The position numbers and the translations under genes were made by a program. This document shows, piece after piece, positions 54,501 through 61,080 of a DNA stretch of 64,000 bases. The number at the start of each line of letters is the position of its first letter. Position 1 is the first letter of the stretch. The stretch is from Bradyrhizobium roseum. GTDB lineage: Bacteria > Pseudomonadota > Alphaproteobacteria > Rhizobiales > Xanthobacteraceae. The DNA lies in NCBI RefSeq assembly GCF_030413175.1, contig NZ_CP129212.1, positions 4,340,001 to 4,404,000 of the forward strand. The letters are read 5' to 3'. A model generated the notes under the pieces. It made no database searches. It saw only the letters and a list, made by a program, of their open reading frames with translations, and was not told the origin of the DNA.

Positions 54501-57227
54501 GGTGTTGGCTCGAACCGCAAAGGAACTACGGGGCGCCAGTTCGAGGACCGCGCCCTGCTCCAGCGTGAAACTCTTGGTGACGAAAAGTTCGATCTTGCCG
54601 AAGCCTGCCGCACTCAGGACATCGGAATCGAGATAGGTCGTACGAAGCAGAAATGAGTCGTCAGACGGCGGATTGACGCCGCTCGTGCCGCTGTACCAGA
54701 ACGAAGAAAGCGGTGTTGTTGCGCTGAAGTCGGACGGCAGTTGTACCGGATTGTTCGAAACGATCAGGTTGGCCAGCAGCCACTGCTTGGCATCATCGCT
54801 GTTGTCACCGACAGCCAGCGTGCCCGCCTGCGCCAGCTTGCCGGTGGCCGCCTGGCGCTCGCCAACGACGGTGCCGCCCCAATAGCCGCCTTCGAGCACG
54901 ACGCCTTCGGCCGCATAGAACTGAATCGAGCCGGCCTTGCGGCCTTCCGTGTAACCGCGTTCGAAGCGGGCGCCCCTGTTGCTGCCGCGGAGGCCGCTCC
55001 AGGTTTCCGTGACGCCCCAGCGGTCATGCGAGACGGTGAAGCCGTCGGCGAAGGCCACATATGCCTGGTCCGGCCGAGCCTCCGAGATGTCGTAGACGCG
55101 CCCGTCGGCGCCGAGCAGCTTGGTCGTCTTGATCCAGCCGTCCGTGTAACGCACCGAACCGCCCGAGACGTCAAGCAGAGAGCCCGATCGTGTGATCAGC
55201 GAGCCGGCCGACTTCAAGGTGATCGAACCGCCTTGCGTCGACAGCTCGGCGATGTCGGTCTTGCCGACGCCGACCCACGCCGACACGTCGGCCAATGGCG
55301 TTCCCTGCCAAGCCCCCGGAACGTAATTGCCGTTCGCGTCGGTCACCCACCGCACGCCAGACATCAGCGCGTCGGTGAACGTCCCGCCGGCGCGCCGGTC
55401 AACGTAGATCTTCTGTCCGCGCAGCCAGGACTCCTTGAACAGCGGCGAATCGCGCAGCTCGTTGATACGCAACTCGGCCTGAACGACGTTGCGCTCCATC
55501 GCGACGAGGATGTCCTGCAATCCGGCGACGCTGAGATAGGCATCCTCTCCGACGTAGATGCGGCTGCCGTCGCGCTTGCGCTCACCGGAAACTGGATCGT
55601 CGCTCGCCCATCCATCCGTGCTCGCCACCGCGCTGATGGTGCCCGCGGGAACGATGACGTTCGCCTGGCTTTCGATGTTGATGAAGTTACCGCGCAGTTC
55701 GACGCGGCCGGGCCGGTAGCGCGTGCCCGTCGATGTCAGCTCGATCTCGCTGGTGTCGGTGAGATCGGGCATCGCCGCCGTGACGCTGCCCGGCGCCAAC
55801 GTCACCGTGCCGCTCTTCGACCAATACCACAGGATTCCAGCGGATGGATCGCAGTACGAGCTCGAATAGCAGCCCATGCCCTGGCCGAAGCCCTGCAGGC
55901 GGATCGAGCCGTCGCGGTTGTTGAGCGCAGTCGACGCCAGCAGTGCGCCGTTCTGGAAGACATCGCGGGCGGTCAGGGTAATGTTGCCATGATCGGCCTG
56001 GATGACGCCGTTGTTGACGACGCGATAACCGACGGCAGCCGCACGCTGCTCCATCTCGGGCAGAATGATATTCCTGATGTCCGTGCTGAAAGCGTCCGTC
56101 TCCAGTGCCGCCTGAGCGTAGGAAAACATCCAGCGCATCGGCGCGGACGCCGCGACATCGAGGCCGCGGAACGTGCTTTTGCCGGTGATCGGATCAGGCC
56201 AGGCCGTGCTGGTCCTGAGATAGATCTGCTCGCCGGCGGCCATGATCACCTGACCGTCGGGCGCTAGAATCTGCCCGGAATTGACGACGTGCGGCGCGAA
56301 CAGCATCGCCTTGCCGCCGCTGGCGGTGGTGATCTGCGCCCCGCCCTCCACGCGCACGTCGCCCGACGCCGCCCCGATCACGACGCCCGGCACCTGACCG
56401 GCAGCGGAGATGGACGTACCGCTTACCGGTCGCTGCTGCCCGAGATAGCCGAACTGTGGCATCGCGATACTGTTGCCGGACGGATCGTTGAAGACATAGA
56501 GTTCCTTGTTGATACCCGCCATGAATTGCGCATTGGACAGGCTAAGGCTCGATGCAACCAGCGTGTGAACGTTGACCTGGCTCGCGCCGCCAAAGATGAT
56601 GCCGTTGCGGTTGATGACATAGACCTGCCCCTCGGACTTGATCGAGCCGAGGACCTGGCTCGGCGCGACGTTGCCGTCCACCCGATTCAGGGCGATCCAG
56701 TTGCTGGCGTCAGCTCCGCCGGCCCGCTGATCGAAATAGAGATCCGTCTCGCGGCCGACGTTGAACTCCTTCCAGGTCAGGATCGCTTTCTGCTCGTTCT
56801 GCTTGACCGTGACCTGGGTGCGGCCGCCATTGTTGGATTCGGTCGGCAGATTCGCGCCCTGCCACAATCCCGCGCCGCCGTCGGTCGCACTTGGGGTTGC
56901 GCCCGGCATCACCACCAGGCCGCCTGGCCGCAAACCGTTCTGTATCGTGACCGGCACGGTGCGCGCCAGATTGCGAGCGGCCTGTTGCGCGGCCTGCATT
57001 GCCTGAATGGACTGGGTGGCCCGCCTCAGCGAATCCGCGGCCTGCTGCGCGGCGCGCTGCGATTCCTGCGACACCGCTTGCAGTGCCGGCGATGTCGTCG
57101 TCGTATTCCCGCCCAACTGACGCGCGGAAGCCTCGGGAGCAGCAAGCAACGCCGCCATGCTGACGCTTGCGAGCAGAGCCCGGCGCAGGAACAAGCACGT
57201 GCGGGCGGAAGACGGATTGTGGGACAT
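45582..57227 (-). CDS. Giant filamentous-haemagglutinin-family exoprotein 2 (3881 residues)
   Basis: A paralogue of the 31376 product. Signal peptide to about 36 (LLASVSMAALLAAPEASA), Ala/Gln-rich helix (about 47-90: AQQAADSLRRATQSIQAMQA), TPS/haemagglutination domain from about 108 (GATPSATDGGAGLWQGANLP; ILTWKEFNVGRETDLYF; INRNGIIFGGASQVNVH). A very long beta-helical repeat region follows with blocks such as LTLGAGSVTSVTG and LDVSGGGWYRL, then a DUF3739-like part (NDYEPSRIYALGGSIVGLQR, EAGNDIIGG, LSAGRDVYG) and the tail with IIIVEVLGYGGGGG and a basic end. It follows the second STN-ECF-FecR gene set after a 167-base gap. Predicted surface adhesin or filament; export route not shown in the window. 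Confidence 0.9.
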   Translation of the reverse strand: MSHNPSSARTCLFLRRALLASVSMAALLAAPEASARQLGGNTTTTSPALQAVSQESQRAAQQAADSLRRATQSIQAMQAAQQAARNLARTVPVTIQNGLRPGGLVVMPGATPSATDGGAGLWQGANLPTESNNGGRTQVTVKQNEQKAILTWKEFNVGRETDLYFDQRAGGADASNWIALNRVDGNVAPSQVLGSIKSEGQVYVINRNGIIFGGASQVNVHTLVASSLSLSNAQFMAGINKELYVFNDPSGNSIAMPQFGYLGQQRPVSGTSISAAGQVPGVVIGAASGDVRVEGGAQITTASGGKAMLFAPHVVNSGQILAPDGQVIMAAGEQIYLRTSTAWPDPITGKSTFRGLDVAASAPMRWMFSYAQAALETDAFSTDIRNIILPEMEQRAAAVGYRVVNNGVIQADHGNITLTARDVFQNGALLASTALNNRDGSIRLQGFGQGMGCYSSSYCDPSAGILWYWSKSGTVTLAPGSVTAAMPDLTDTSEIELTSTGTRYRPGRVELRGNFINIESQANVIVPAGTISAVASTDGWASDDPVSGERKRDGSRIYVGEDAYLSVAGLQDILVAMERNVVQAELRINELRDSPLFKESWLRGQKIYVDRRAGGTFTDALMSGVRWVTDANGNYVPGAWQGTPLADVSAWVGVGKTDIAELSTQGGSITLKSAGSLITRSGSLLDVSGGSVRYTDGWIKTTKLLGADGRVYDISEARPDQAYVAFADGFTVSHDRWGVTETWSGLRGSNRGARFERGYTEGRKAGSIQFYAAEGVVLEGGYWGGTVVGERQAATGKLAQAGTLAVGDNSDDAKQWLLANLIVSNNPVQLPSDFSATTPLSSFWYSGTSGVNPPSDDSFLLRTTYLDSDVLSAAGFGKIELFVTKSFTLEQGAVLELAPRSSFAVRANTVDGYTQQFKVDGVIRAAGGTVTLREAEGVHFGAHAAIDVSGQWVNQKTGIATFLAPVIRGGSIDVMNARFEPGAVLDVSGGGWYRLYKGKYELRAGDAGAITFSGIDAAELLMVDMRGYAAGSGGSLTVNTGSSLQIGGATPAPVGTVRLAESLYSDIGFRSIQITSGGNITVADGATVRHVPHSIDLTDAARIETGASIADVAPLVVLPSPQRADLAPTSLSLTARNVTIGAGATVATDVGGGITLASQSTMAGGSVRIDGRLEALAGQINVQATSGTVTVASTAALVAHGAPRIEADVRGQRDGVVLGGGSVSIEAGSIALQSGSLIDVSGASGEVDVPVSGALGPRQSVPVTLASNGGSISITGTGLLEGTWRGEAGGSGARGGAITLSTTTAPVILSDSAAAQAGLVFRPSMLQPSGFADLTLSATSVRLEGVDIALRGSLSISGALVNGSGTDSHLSASLISLNGASVATAASSGKLTLAATVIDVKQAAIRGFAQAVLEATDIRLVPFATGQSASLDMAGVLVLKAAQIYPASQTSATITASEKIIVQQNGVAGVALSAGGSLTLQAPVIEQRGTLKAPFGQIALKASDKLTLGAGSVTSVTGDGLLLPYGNLSNNENWTLPTGSGQPPIITSPPEKRITLEAPSVDLAEGSVVDIRGGGDLYAWEHVPGPGGSHDVLTRPGMYAIMPAMGAVTGTGERIWLDGGNGIAAGWYTLLPARYALLPGGYAVQMMGGAQGTSLPQSVGLADGSTVMTGYRGNALDGSRDQRPSSWRVMSGDVVRKYSEYNEAYANTFFASDAFKLTQYRLTGKDIVTPRLPMDGGAVVFKATQELILNGQLRSQAAGGGRGGLVDIAATKIAVVGAEQDASGLRAGGYLVLDATSLSNFGAGSLLLGGTRSGDARGLRVDVTADDIVVRNGAGSALTGPEIILAASETIDIGAGSVIVATGEAPRGAGDLVVTPQVPGDGSATPSRDWGALIRLSNGDAVRVIRENVDLAAGGVVTIGAGASLAGGKALLIDATRNTNMQPRAQLSGATLSVSSGRIGFGGGSGLVLDQVALAMLGNTQNLILRSYTSIDFYNAVDLSGLRAVNLDAAVLAGYGNGQIDVTAGRLVLENSTGTFSEPVGVGHGRLNLVAEELAFGQGAKALRGFDTVALTGTTRIVGEGKGSLDAGTATVTLATPVLTGRGGSAQSLTTAGGLSVARYGTIAPARDQESLGARWSLTGSSVVFGGRADALGGTVELTARNGDVTLTEGALIDVGGFGKQFHDVAEYTDAGRISLTAVGGSVRMAAGAVLDLAAQPGGGGAGTLAINSDGSQLVLDGAIRAQAAAGQRGAAFSLDIAQLPDFAALNQRLNGAGFSRSRDFRIRSGDVTIDGTTVTDSFTLAADHGRVTIAGTIDARARYGGAIAIYGGNGLTMTNTAVLRAGATDSVDNLGSGRVTLGISAGTLVVQGGLIDVAGGEGGKVTLRAPVIVQPGADTVNVSFAGNIAGAREILLEGFKRFDLADLASNPDFVGVKINGSGQAELDLAATAAGKLNVLAEYGAGTLVEFVRDFDISAAYGALGSLAGQSNFHARPGMELNYAGDIVLKSNWNLGAGTVDQAAAIAAGVMAIDPLLGKAYVIAGQEGRLLRDYTRMVYRTGGSILGESGVLTLRAEGSLDLKGSISDGFFQFGDTLDSKYIEINKTTASALTLILNGGRNNTTSNLTAYSNAATALPAAYAGISFSTQGIQKLQTTAAPQTTPAPFNAAANSPAATAPNELANAVLLPSITKTDGTTVAASSWSQTLVAGAAPVGQSADPARRAAGAAGSITLSSQSPISYISGGTTVSDVTLVDVDPGFNAILKPSATGATVNPTVWLSTLETAAGARLNADSSAVINLGTTGEAGYAYLLSLWNGYAASKGLTDSNGYRLITASSRINVVTKYSTFADFYTTRILPNLRTIALLYSSVQPSTTTSLVTPFAAVRTGTGDIAIAANGDIKLIGAASIYTAGARDLARLDDFTTAPGNAAFGVGGGHLQISAGGSIDVTLPTDRTQMQHYTEWLKKQGALDASYVFGPYTHSSLGGQPARQSAWWIDYGNFERGVGALGGGNVAVDAGGDLVNLTVALPTNGRVRGGRSVEERKLLELRNGGSMSVVAGGAIRAGYYYVGRGAGTIEAAEFDFGRSVNVRTQQNVTTYAIAPILSLGDATLDVRTAGDLTLQTMLDPLLVGKGEASELAYMSGQTDRTALSLTSTGGDVTIVGQVKYLSKDVDFVVSPTAARYVSEVNDLAGNLYPSKVHITALNGSVTNAGQIYALPGTSPEMRILAANDVLTGEIVMSRASLGMIPSPLEPVGGSGTPIQLPSYYSFRDVLYNDIVAPPSNLNGHQLHLYGLRNPEHLPNENDYEPSRIYALGGSIVGLQRPPTSFSKLQALITSNEQTWFRADKDIRNVDYSLRNIHRTDVSLLEAGNDIIGGTMVIGSIQSGTRFGGKVEMLGPGALVLSAGRDVYGTDFSLYSRGNQGYDTNNRVLPETKIAGLPDQGAAISVMAGLKGKQPSYAAFMAAYLDPANVAAMPDYLKTTLPDGTVVPLYLTDAFETRKSGNVKTVRNGVVSFVEEMTGEKLSPLEAWARFKTLPQLTQERFLRQVYLQELREGGADQNLPGADGQPRNGGYNRGYAAIDSLFHGREWKGDVTLGNGLFRTMAGGDIEVLTPGGSLQVAALGTEPGAGYGLVTLGYGNINIFARDNIVVNRSRILTFAGGDVTIWSTQGDIDAGRGAKTTRVASAPEVQTDANAVTKVLEKADISGSGIGTIVGFTGVEEGDVNLIAPQGTVNAGDAGVRVSGNLNIAALFVLNANNFQVSGEVKGLAAKDTPLTALKLDTGDSSQKTAADAAKDATQSGKSQQASIIIVEVLGYGGGGGDAPAKEDEKQSPRRDGVNEQRTQNPDSAYQVLGAGQMTAEEARRIIAERRRGSTSGGSPRVE

Positions 57228-57259
57228 CAGGGATTCTCGCGCGAGGACGGGACGACAAT

Positions 57260-57289
57260 GATCGCAATCGTTGTTTCGGCGTTGCGATC
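57260..57289. promoter_or_regulatory. Inverted repeat in the leader of the second giant adhesin
   Basis: GATCGCAA (57260-57267) and TTGCGATC (57282-57289) form an 8-bp inverted repeat with a 14-base loop, 33 bases before the start codon of the 45582 gene. It could be an operator or an RNA hairpin in the leader. No equivalent is obvious before the first adhesin. Confidence 0.35.
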
Positions 57290-57394
57290 TCTGCCTAGAT
57301 CCTTCCCGGAGGCCGGCACCGAAAAAAAACTTCGATCATCCGGCGTCTCGCCTCGCTTGCTTTTCGTCCGCCGATCGGCCTCCGCCATGCGGGA

Positions 57395-58411
57395 TCAGCC
57401 CAACAGCACGATGCCGCCGGGCAGAGTCGTGACGGATGCGCCAAAAACCTGCTGGATCTGCGCAACGACGCCGTCGACATTTGCGATCGGAAACCGCGCA
57501 TTGAACAACCGGCGTCCGAGCGCGGCGTTGGTGACGAAGATGCGGCCGGATCGATAGCGGTTGATCTCCGCGACGGCATCTGCGAGCGGCGTCGATCGGA
57601 ACACCAGAATGCCGGCTTTCCACGCGGTGACAAGGCCGACATCGACCATCGTAACCTTTCCCAACCCGCTGCCGGAATAGGCGACTTGCGCTCCGGCCCG
57701 GAGATCGGCCGAACGATTTCCAAAGGCGACCTCGAGCGCCCCCGCGACACAGGTGGTGCAAACGACGTCGCGCTCGTAGCGCATGTTGAAGGTGGCATCG
57801 ACCGCCGTGACGCGGCCCTCTCCGGCGGCCACCTCGATCGCGCGATGCAGTTCCGGGCTCGCAACAATCGCCGCCTCGCCGCCAAACAGTTCGACACGCT
57901 CCGCGCCGCCATGGGTCGACGCCCTCAGCGCAATGCTGGTGCGGGTGTTGAGTTCGATCGACGGGCCTCCGGAAAGCGCGATCCGGCGCTGCTCTCCCGG
58001 CGCGGTCCGATAGTCGGCCGCGAGCTCGGACCAGGACGGCCAAAGACCGAGCGGGGAACGCGCGCCAACGTAAGCCGTCGCGGCCACGGACACGGCAAGC
58101 GCGCTGCCGATGAAGGCGCGGCGCCCGATATGGACGATCTGTTCGGGCGCATCGGCGCCGGTCATCTGCCTGCTTGCCGGTCCGACCGCCTCCCAGAGCC
58201 GGCACGCCCGCGCGAACGCTTCGGTGTAGCCGGCCTGCGCCGACCATTGCCTGAAAGCATCGAGATCGGCAGGGCCGGCATCGCCGCCGGCGAAAAACAC
58301 CACCCAATCGTGCGCCTCGCGGTCGATCCCCGCCAGGAAGCCCGCCGGGTGGTCGGAAATTTCGCCAGCCATATGTCCAGCGTCGTCGGGACGCGGTCTT
58401 GCAGCACACAT
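57395..58411 (-). CDS. FecR-type transmembrane anti-sigma factor 2
   Basis: A protein of 338 residues from ATG 58411, overlapping the sigma stop (ATGA). Cytoplasmic sigma-binding domain (DREAHDWVVFFAGGDAGPAD, LWEAVGPASR), a span around 98-115 (RRAFIGSALAVSVAATAYVG), FecR domain (RRIALSGGPSIELNTRTSIA) and C-terminal STN-like part (STPLADAVAEINRYRSGRIF, LPGGIVLLG). Same length and order as FecR1, so the modules arose by duplication. Confidence 0.93.
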   Translation of the reverse strand: MCAARPRPDDAGHMAGEISDHPAGFLAGIDREAHDWVVFFAGGDAGPADLDAFRQWSAQAGYTEAFARACRLWEAVGPASRQMTGADAPEQIVHIGRRAFIGSALAVSVAATAYVGARSPLGLWPSWSELAADYRTAPGEQRRIALSGGPSIELNTRTSIALRASTHGGAERVELFGGEAAIVASPELHRAIEVAAGEGRVTAVDATFNMRYERDVVCTTCVAGALEVAFGNRSADLRAGAQVAYSGSGLGKVTMVDVGLVTAWKAGILVFRSTPLADAVAEINRYRSGRIFVTNAALGRRLFNARFPIANVDGVVAQIQQVFGASVTTLPGGIVLLG

Positions 58412-58977
58412 CAGTCCAGCCCCCCATCTGCCTGAGATCGTTTCGAGGGGGCGGGACCGAATCTTTTTACGGCGCTTCGTCCGACGCGTAACGCACAATG
58501 AGCGAGCGCATGCTTGAGTTCGATCTCGACAAGACGCTGCGAGACACCGAGGCGCTCGGCTATCGCCCAGAGCTGAATGCCCTCAAGGCGGGAGGCCAGC
58601 AGGATCTCACGGCGGCGCGGCGTCAGCTCGGACAATGCCCTTGCAAGCAGCGCGACTTCCGACCGCGCCATCGCGGCGGCTTCGGGGCCGGGCGCGTCGT
58701 CGACGATGCCGACCGCCATCTTGGCGTCCGTGAGCGTGACGAAGCCGTTTTCCGCCTTCAAGCGCTTCAGCGCGACATTTGCCGCCATCTGCAGCAGATA
58801 GTTCCTCGGGCTATGCACGACACCGGCCGGAACGGCATTGTCGATGCGCAACCAGGTCTCGTGCAGCACGTCGCTGGCAAGCTCGACCGATCCGAAGCGC
58901 CGCGTCAGTCGCGCGCGCAATTCGTCGTAACCGAGCAGGAAGAACCGCCGCAACGTGTCGCGATTCGAGGCGGTCAT
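58411..58977 (-). CDS. ECF sigma factor 2 (FecI-like)
   Basis: A protein of 188 residues from ATG 58977, 20 bases after the STN2 stop. Region 2 (GSVELASDVLHETWLRIDN, SPRNYLLQMAANVALKRLK) and region 4 (LTPRRREILLASRLEGIQLW, AIAERLGVSQRLVEIELKHA) are complete. It shares the C-terminal RFGP motif with ECF1. Coupled to FecR2; likely drives the second giant exoprotein and perhaps the envelope genes upstream (inference). Confidence 0.94.
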   Translation of the reverse strand: MTASNRDTLRRFFLLGYDELRARLTRRFGSVELASDVLHETWLRIDNAVPAGVVHSPRNYLLQMAANVALKRLKAENGFVTLTDAKMAVGIVDDAPGPEAAAMARSEVALLARALSELTPRRREILLASRLEGIQLWAIAERLGVSQRLVEIELKHALAHCALRVGRSAVKRFGPAPSKRSQADGGLD

Positions 58978-58997
58978 CGGCGAGATACCCGGTGCAT

Positions 58998-59681
58998 CTA
59001 GCGTACCGCCGTCGTCGAAGCGCCGCGACAACCGCTTGGTTCGCCCCTGGCGCGCGCAAGGATCGCCATTGTGATGGGTTGCGGCAGGTCCGAAGGCGGT
59101 GCGGCGCCGATCGGTATCCCGCGCAACGCTACCGCAAATACACTCTCCCGCATCTCCCCGCCCGGGGAATCGAGTAGTTGCGCGCGCTGCACGCTTCCCA
59201 TGGACGAGATCCACAGCTGCAGCAGCAGGTCCGTGTCGCCGGGTCTCGTTTCGGGATGTGCGCACAACGCCTGCGATACCCGCGACTGGATCACCGCAAA
59301 ATATGACTGATGGCTGGCGCTCGGGAGCCGCAAGGATGGATCGAACGTAATGACAAAACTGTTTGGACCGGTCGCTCGGGCGACAAGACCGCTTCCGGCC
59401 AGTAGACCCCGTAAGGCGGCTTCCGGAACCAGCCGCCCCTCAACCACTTGCGAGCGCCGGCCGGCAGTCAGATCGCCATCGTAATAGAGTTCGACGCCGG
59501 ATGCGACGGCATAGGCATCAAGCGCAGCCGCCAGCGGCTGGACAGCAATCGCGAACTGTATCGGACTTCGCGTCTGTGAAACCGCCCCGTGACTCGTCAG
59601 CGCCAGTCCGACTCCCAAAAGCAGCGCGCGGCATAACCGAGCGCTCCGGCCTTGCGCGACCATTTGCGCATCCGGTGTCAC
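58998..59681 (-). CDS. STN-domain periplasmic protein with TonB_C-like domain 2
   Basis: A protein of 227 residues; GTG start at 59681, with AGGA about 8 bases upstream (an ATG at 59663 is an alternative). Signal peptide ending HGAVSQT, STN domain (about 40-115: IQFAIAVQPLAAALDAYA, VELYYDGDLTAGRRSQVVEG, LLAGSGLVARATGPNSFVI) and a TonB_C-like domain (LLLQLWISSMGSVQRAQLLD, GIPIGAAPPSDLPQPI). Same layout as STN1: a free signalling domain without a receptor barrel. It starts the second STN-ECF-FecR set. Confidence 0.83.
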   Translation of the reverse strand: MTPDAQMVAQGRSARLCRALLLGVGLALTSHGAVSQTRSPIQFAIAVQPLAAALDAYAVASGVELYYDGDLTAGRRSQVVEGRLVPEAALRGLLAGSGLVARATGPNSFVITFDPSLRLPSASHQSYFAVIQSRVSQALCAHPETRPGDTDLLLQLWISSMGSVQRAQLLDSPGGEMRESVFAVALRGIPIGAAPPSDLPQPITMAILARARGEPSGCRGASTTAVR

Positions 59682-59838
59682 AACGCATCCTCACATCTAC
59701 AACACGATGACCAGTCCGCCTGAGAACCTTACGGAGGGTGTATTACACTGGCGTGTCATCGAACAAAGGGAGAGAGAACAGCCTGCGCTCCGACCGCCAG
59801 GACATCTCCGATGCGAGCCACCCGAAGTCCGGATCGTT

Positions 59839-60273
59839 CTATCGACGTACCCCGGGCGTGGTGAACACCGGCGGCGGGGGCCGGTACGGAACGACTGAAA
59901 CACCGAAATTCCGGCCGTATTGTTGCTGAACGGCCGGGATGTTCACCACACCGGTCTTGATGTCCGGCGAGCGCGCATCGATCGGTGGAAGGTTCATGAC
60001 GGGATTGACACGATCCACCTCGCGCCTGAGTTTCTGATTGAGGCAATCAATCGCCTTGCCCGATCCGGTTTCGGCGCATTTCTCAGGTTTGGCCGGTACA
60101 TTGCCCGCACCACCGCCGATAACGATTTCAGGGCGACTCGGAGCGCTTGCTTGGGGGTTGACTGGCGGTGCACCGATGACGATTTCCGGGAGCACTTTGA
60201 CTTGCTCGGTCTGCCCCGTCGAGACAAGTCCAACCGCGGCAACGAGCGTCAGCATGGTCCGCCGCATCTTCAT
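59839..60273 (-). CDS. Small proline-rich secreted protein
   Basis: A protein of 144 residues. Signal peptide (MLTLVAAVGLVSTGQTE), duplicated short motif LPEIVIGAPP / RPEIVIGGGA, one cysteine pair (KCAETGSGKAIDCLNQKL), then a Pro/Val-rich tail (VVPYRPPPPVFTTPGVRR). It lies 6 bases after the lytic transglycosylase and ends the envelope gene run. The 157 bases that follow before STN2 hold a short GTGTATTACAC palindrome (59738-59748) and probably the STN2 promoter. No known family. Confidence 0.65.
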   Translation of the reverse strand: MKMRRTMLTLVAAVGLVSTGQTEQVKVLPEIVIGAPPVNPQASAPSRPEIVIGGGAGNVPAKPEKCAETGSGKAIDCLNQKLRREVDRVNPVMNLPPIDARSPDIKTGVVNIPAVQQQYGRNFGVSVVPYRPPPPVFTTPGVRR

Positions 60274-60279
60274 TGCCTC

Positions 60280-61077
60280 CTATCGTCCCGCCCGCGCCTG
60301 CACGACGAGCGCGCTGAGCCGGGTGTTGAGTGCCGCGATATTCACTGTGCCGATGCGCGCCAGCCCGGCGCATTTGCGGCCACAGCTAACCGGTCCGCCA
60401 CTCCTGCCCGGCTCTCCGAAGGTCGCAACAGGAACCGTGCCCGATACCTGAAAGCCGCGCGCGGCAAGCCTGGACCGCACGGCCAGGCAGTAATTGACGG
60501 ACAGATGGGAAAACCGGGTTTCGCCATGACCGGCACGGTACTTCATCGTCGCCGTACAAATATCGCCGCCCGCCAGCCGCCACGCTTTGGCGAGATAAGT
60601 CACGCCATAATGAATGTTGGTTTCGGGCACCGCGAGTTCGGCGAGCGTGCCGTTGAAGCCGAGCATGCGCGCCGTCGAAGGCAGAATTTGCATCAAGCCG
60701 ATTTCGCCGACGCCGCCGATGGCGCCCGGATTGAACCCGCTTTCCACTGACATCACCGCCTCCGCGATCTCGGACGGCAGGCCGGTCCGCGCCGCCTCCT
60801 TTTCGATCAGCGCACGAAAACGCGAGCGCGCATCGGTAGCGACGGTCGGCGCCGGTAACGTTGCGCGATTGCTCTTGTTCGGTGCCGAGGCAAAAGCAGC
60901 CGGCTGCACCGGTGCCGGTCGATCAAGGGTGTCGACGGCGGTGAACCGGGCATCGAACGACGTCGAAACCGTTTCTGCGAGCGCGCCTCCGGACAGAATG
61001 ACCAGGGCGATGGTCGCCCATATCGACAACCACGTTCCAACTGCGCCGCACGACGCACGTTGCGTACGCGAGACCAT
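60280..61077 (-). CDS. Lytic transglycosylase (SLT domain)
   Basis: A protein of 265 residues. N-terminal signal/anchor (WLSIWATIALVILSGGALAE), an 80-residue linker, then an SLT domain with catalytic Glu112 in AVMSVESGFNPGAI and the family motifs GEIGLMQILPSTARMLGFNG and NIHYGVTYLAKAWRLAGGD. It cuts peptidoglycan, as dedicated transglycosylases of secretion machines do. Its neighbours suggest that it opens the wall for an envelope-spanning export complex (inference). Confidence 0.9.
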   Translation of the reverse strand: MVSRTQRASCGAVGTWLSIWATIALVILSGGALAETVSTSFDARFTAVDTLDRPAPVQPAAFASAPNKSNRATLPAPTVATDARSRFRALIEKEAARTGLPSEIAEAVMSVESGFNPGAIGGVGEIGLMQILPSTARMLGFNGTLAELAVPETNIHYGVTYLAKAWRLAGGDICTATMKYRAGHGETRFSHLSVNYCLAVRSRLAARGFQVSGTVPVATFGEPGRSGGPVSCGRKCAGLARIGTVNIAALNTRLSALVVQARAGR

Positions 61078-61080
61078 CCG

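Noticed and set aside
31376..57227. Internal repeats of the giant genes considered as CRISPR or DNA-level repeats
   Set aside because: The repetition is at protein level (beta-helix repeats) with irregular length and no constant DNA repeat/spacer pattern.
59738..59748. GTGTATTACAC palindrome before STN2
   Set aside because: Only 11 bp and close to chance expectation; mentioned as a possible counterpart of the 44785 palindrome but not listed as a site.
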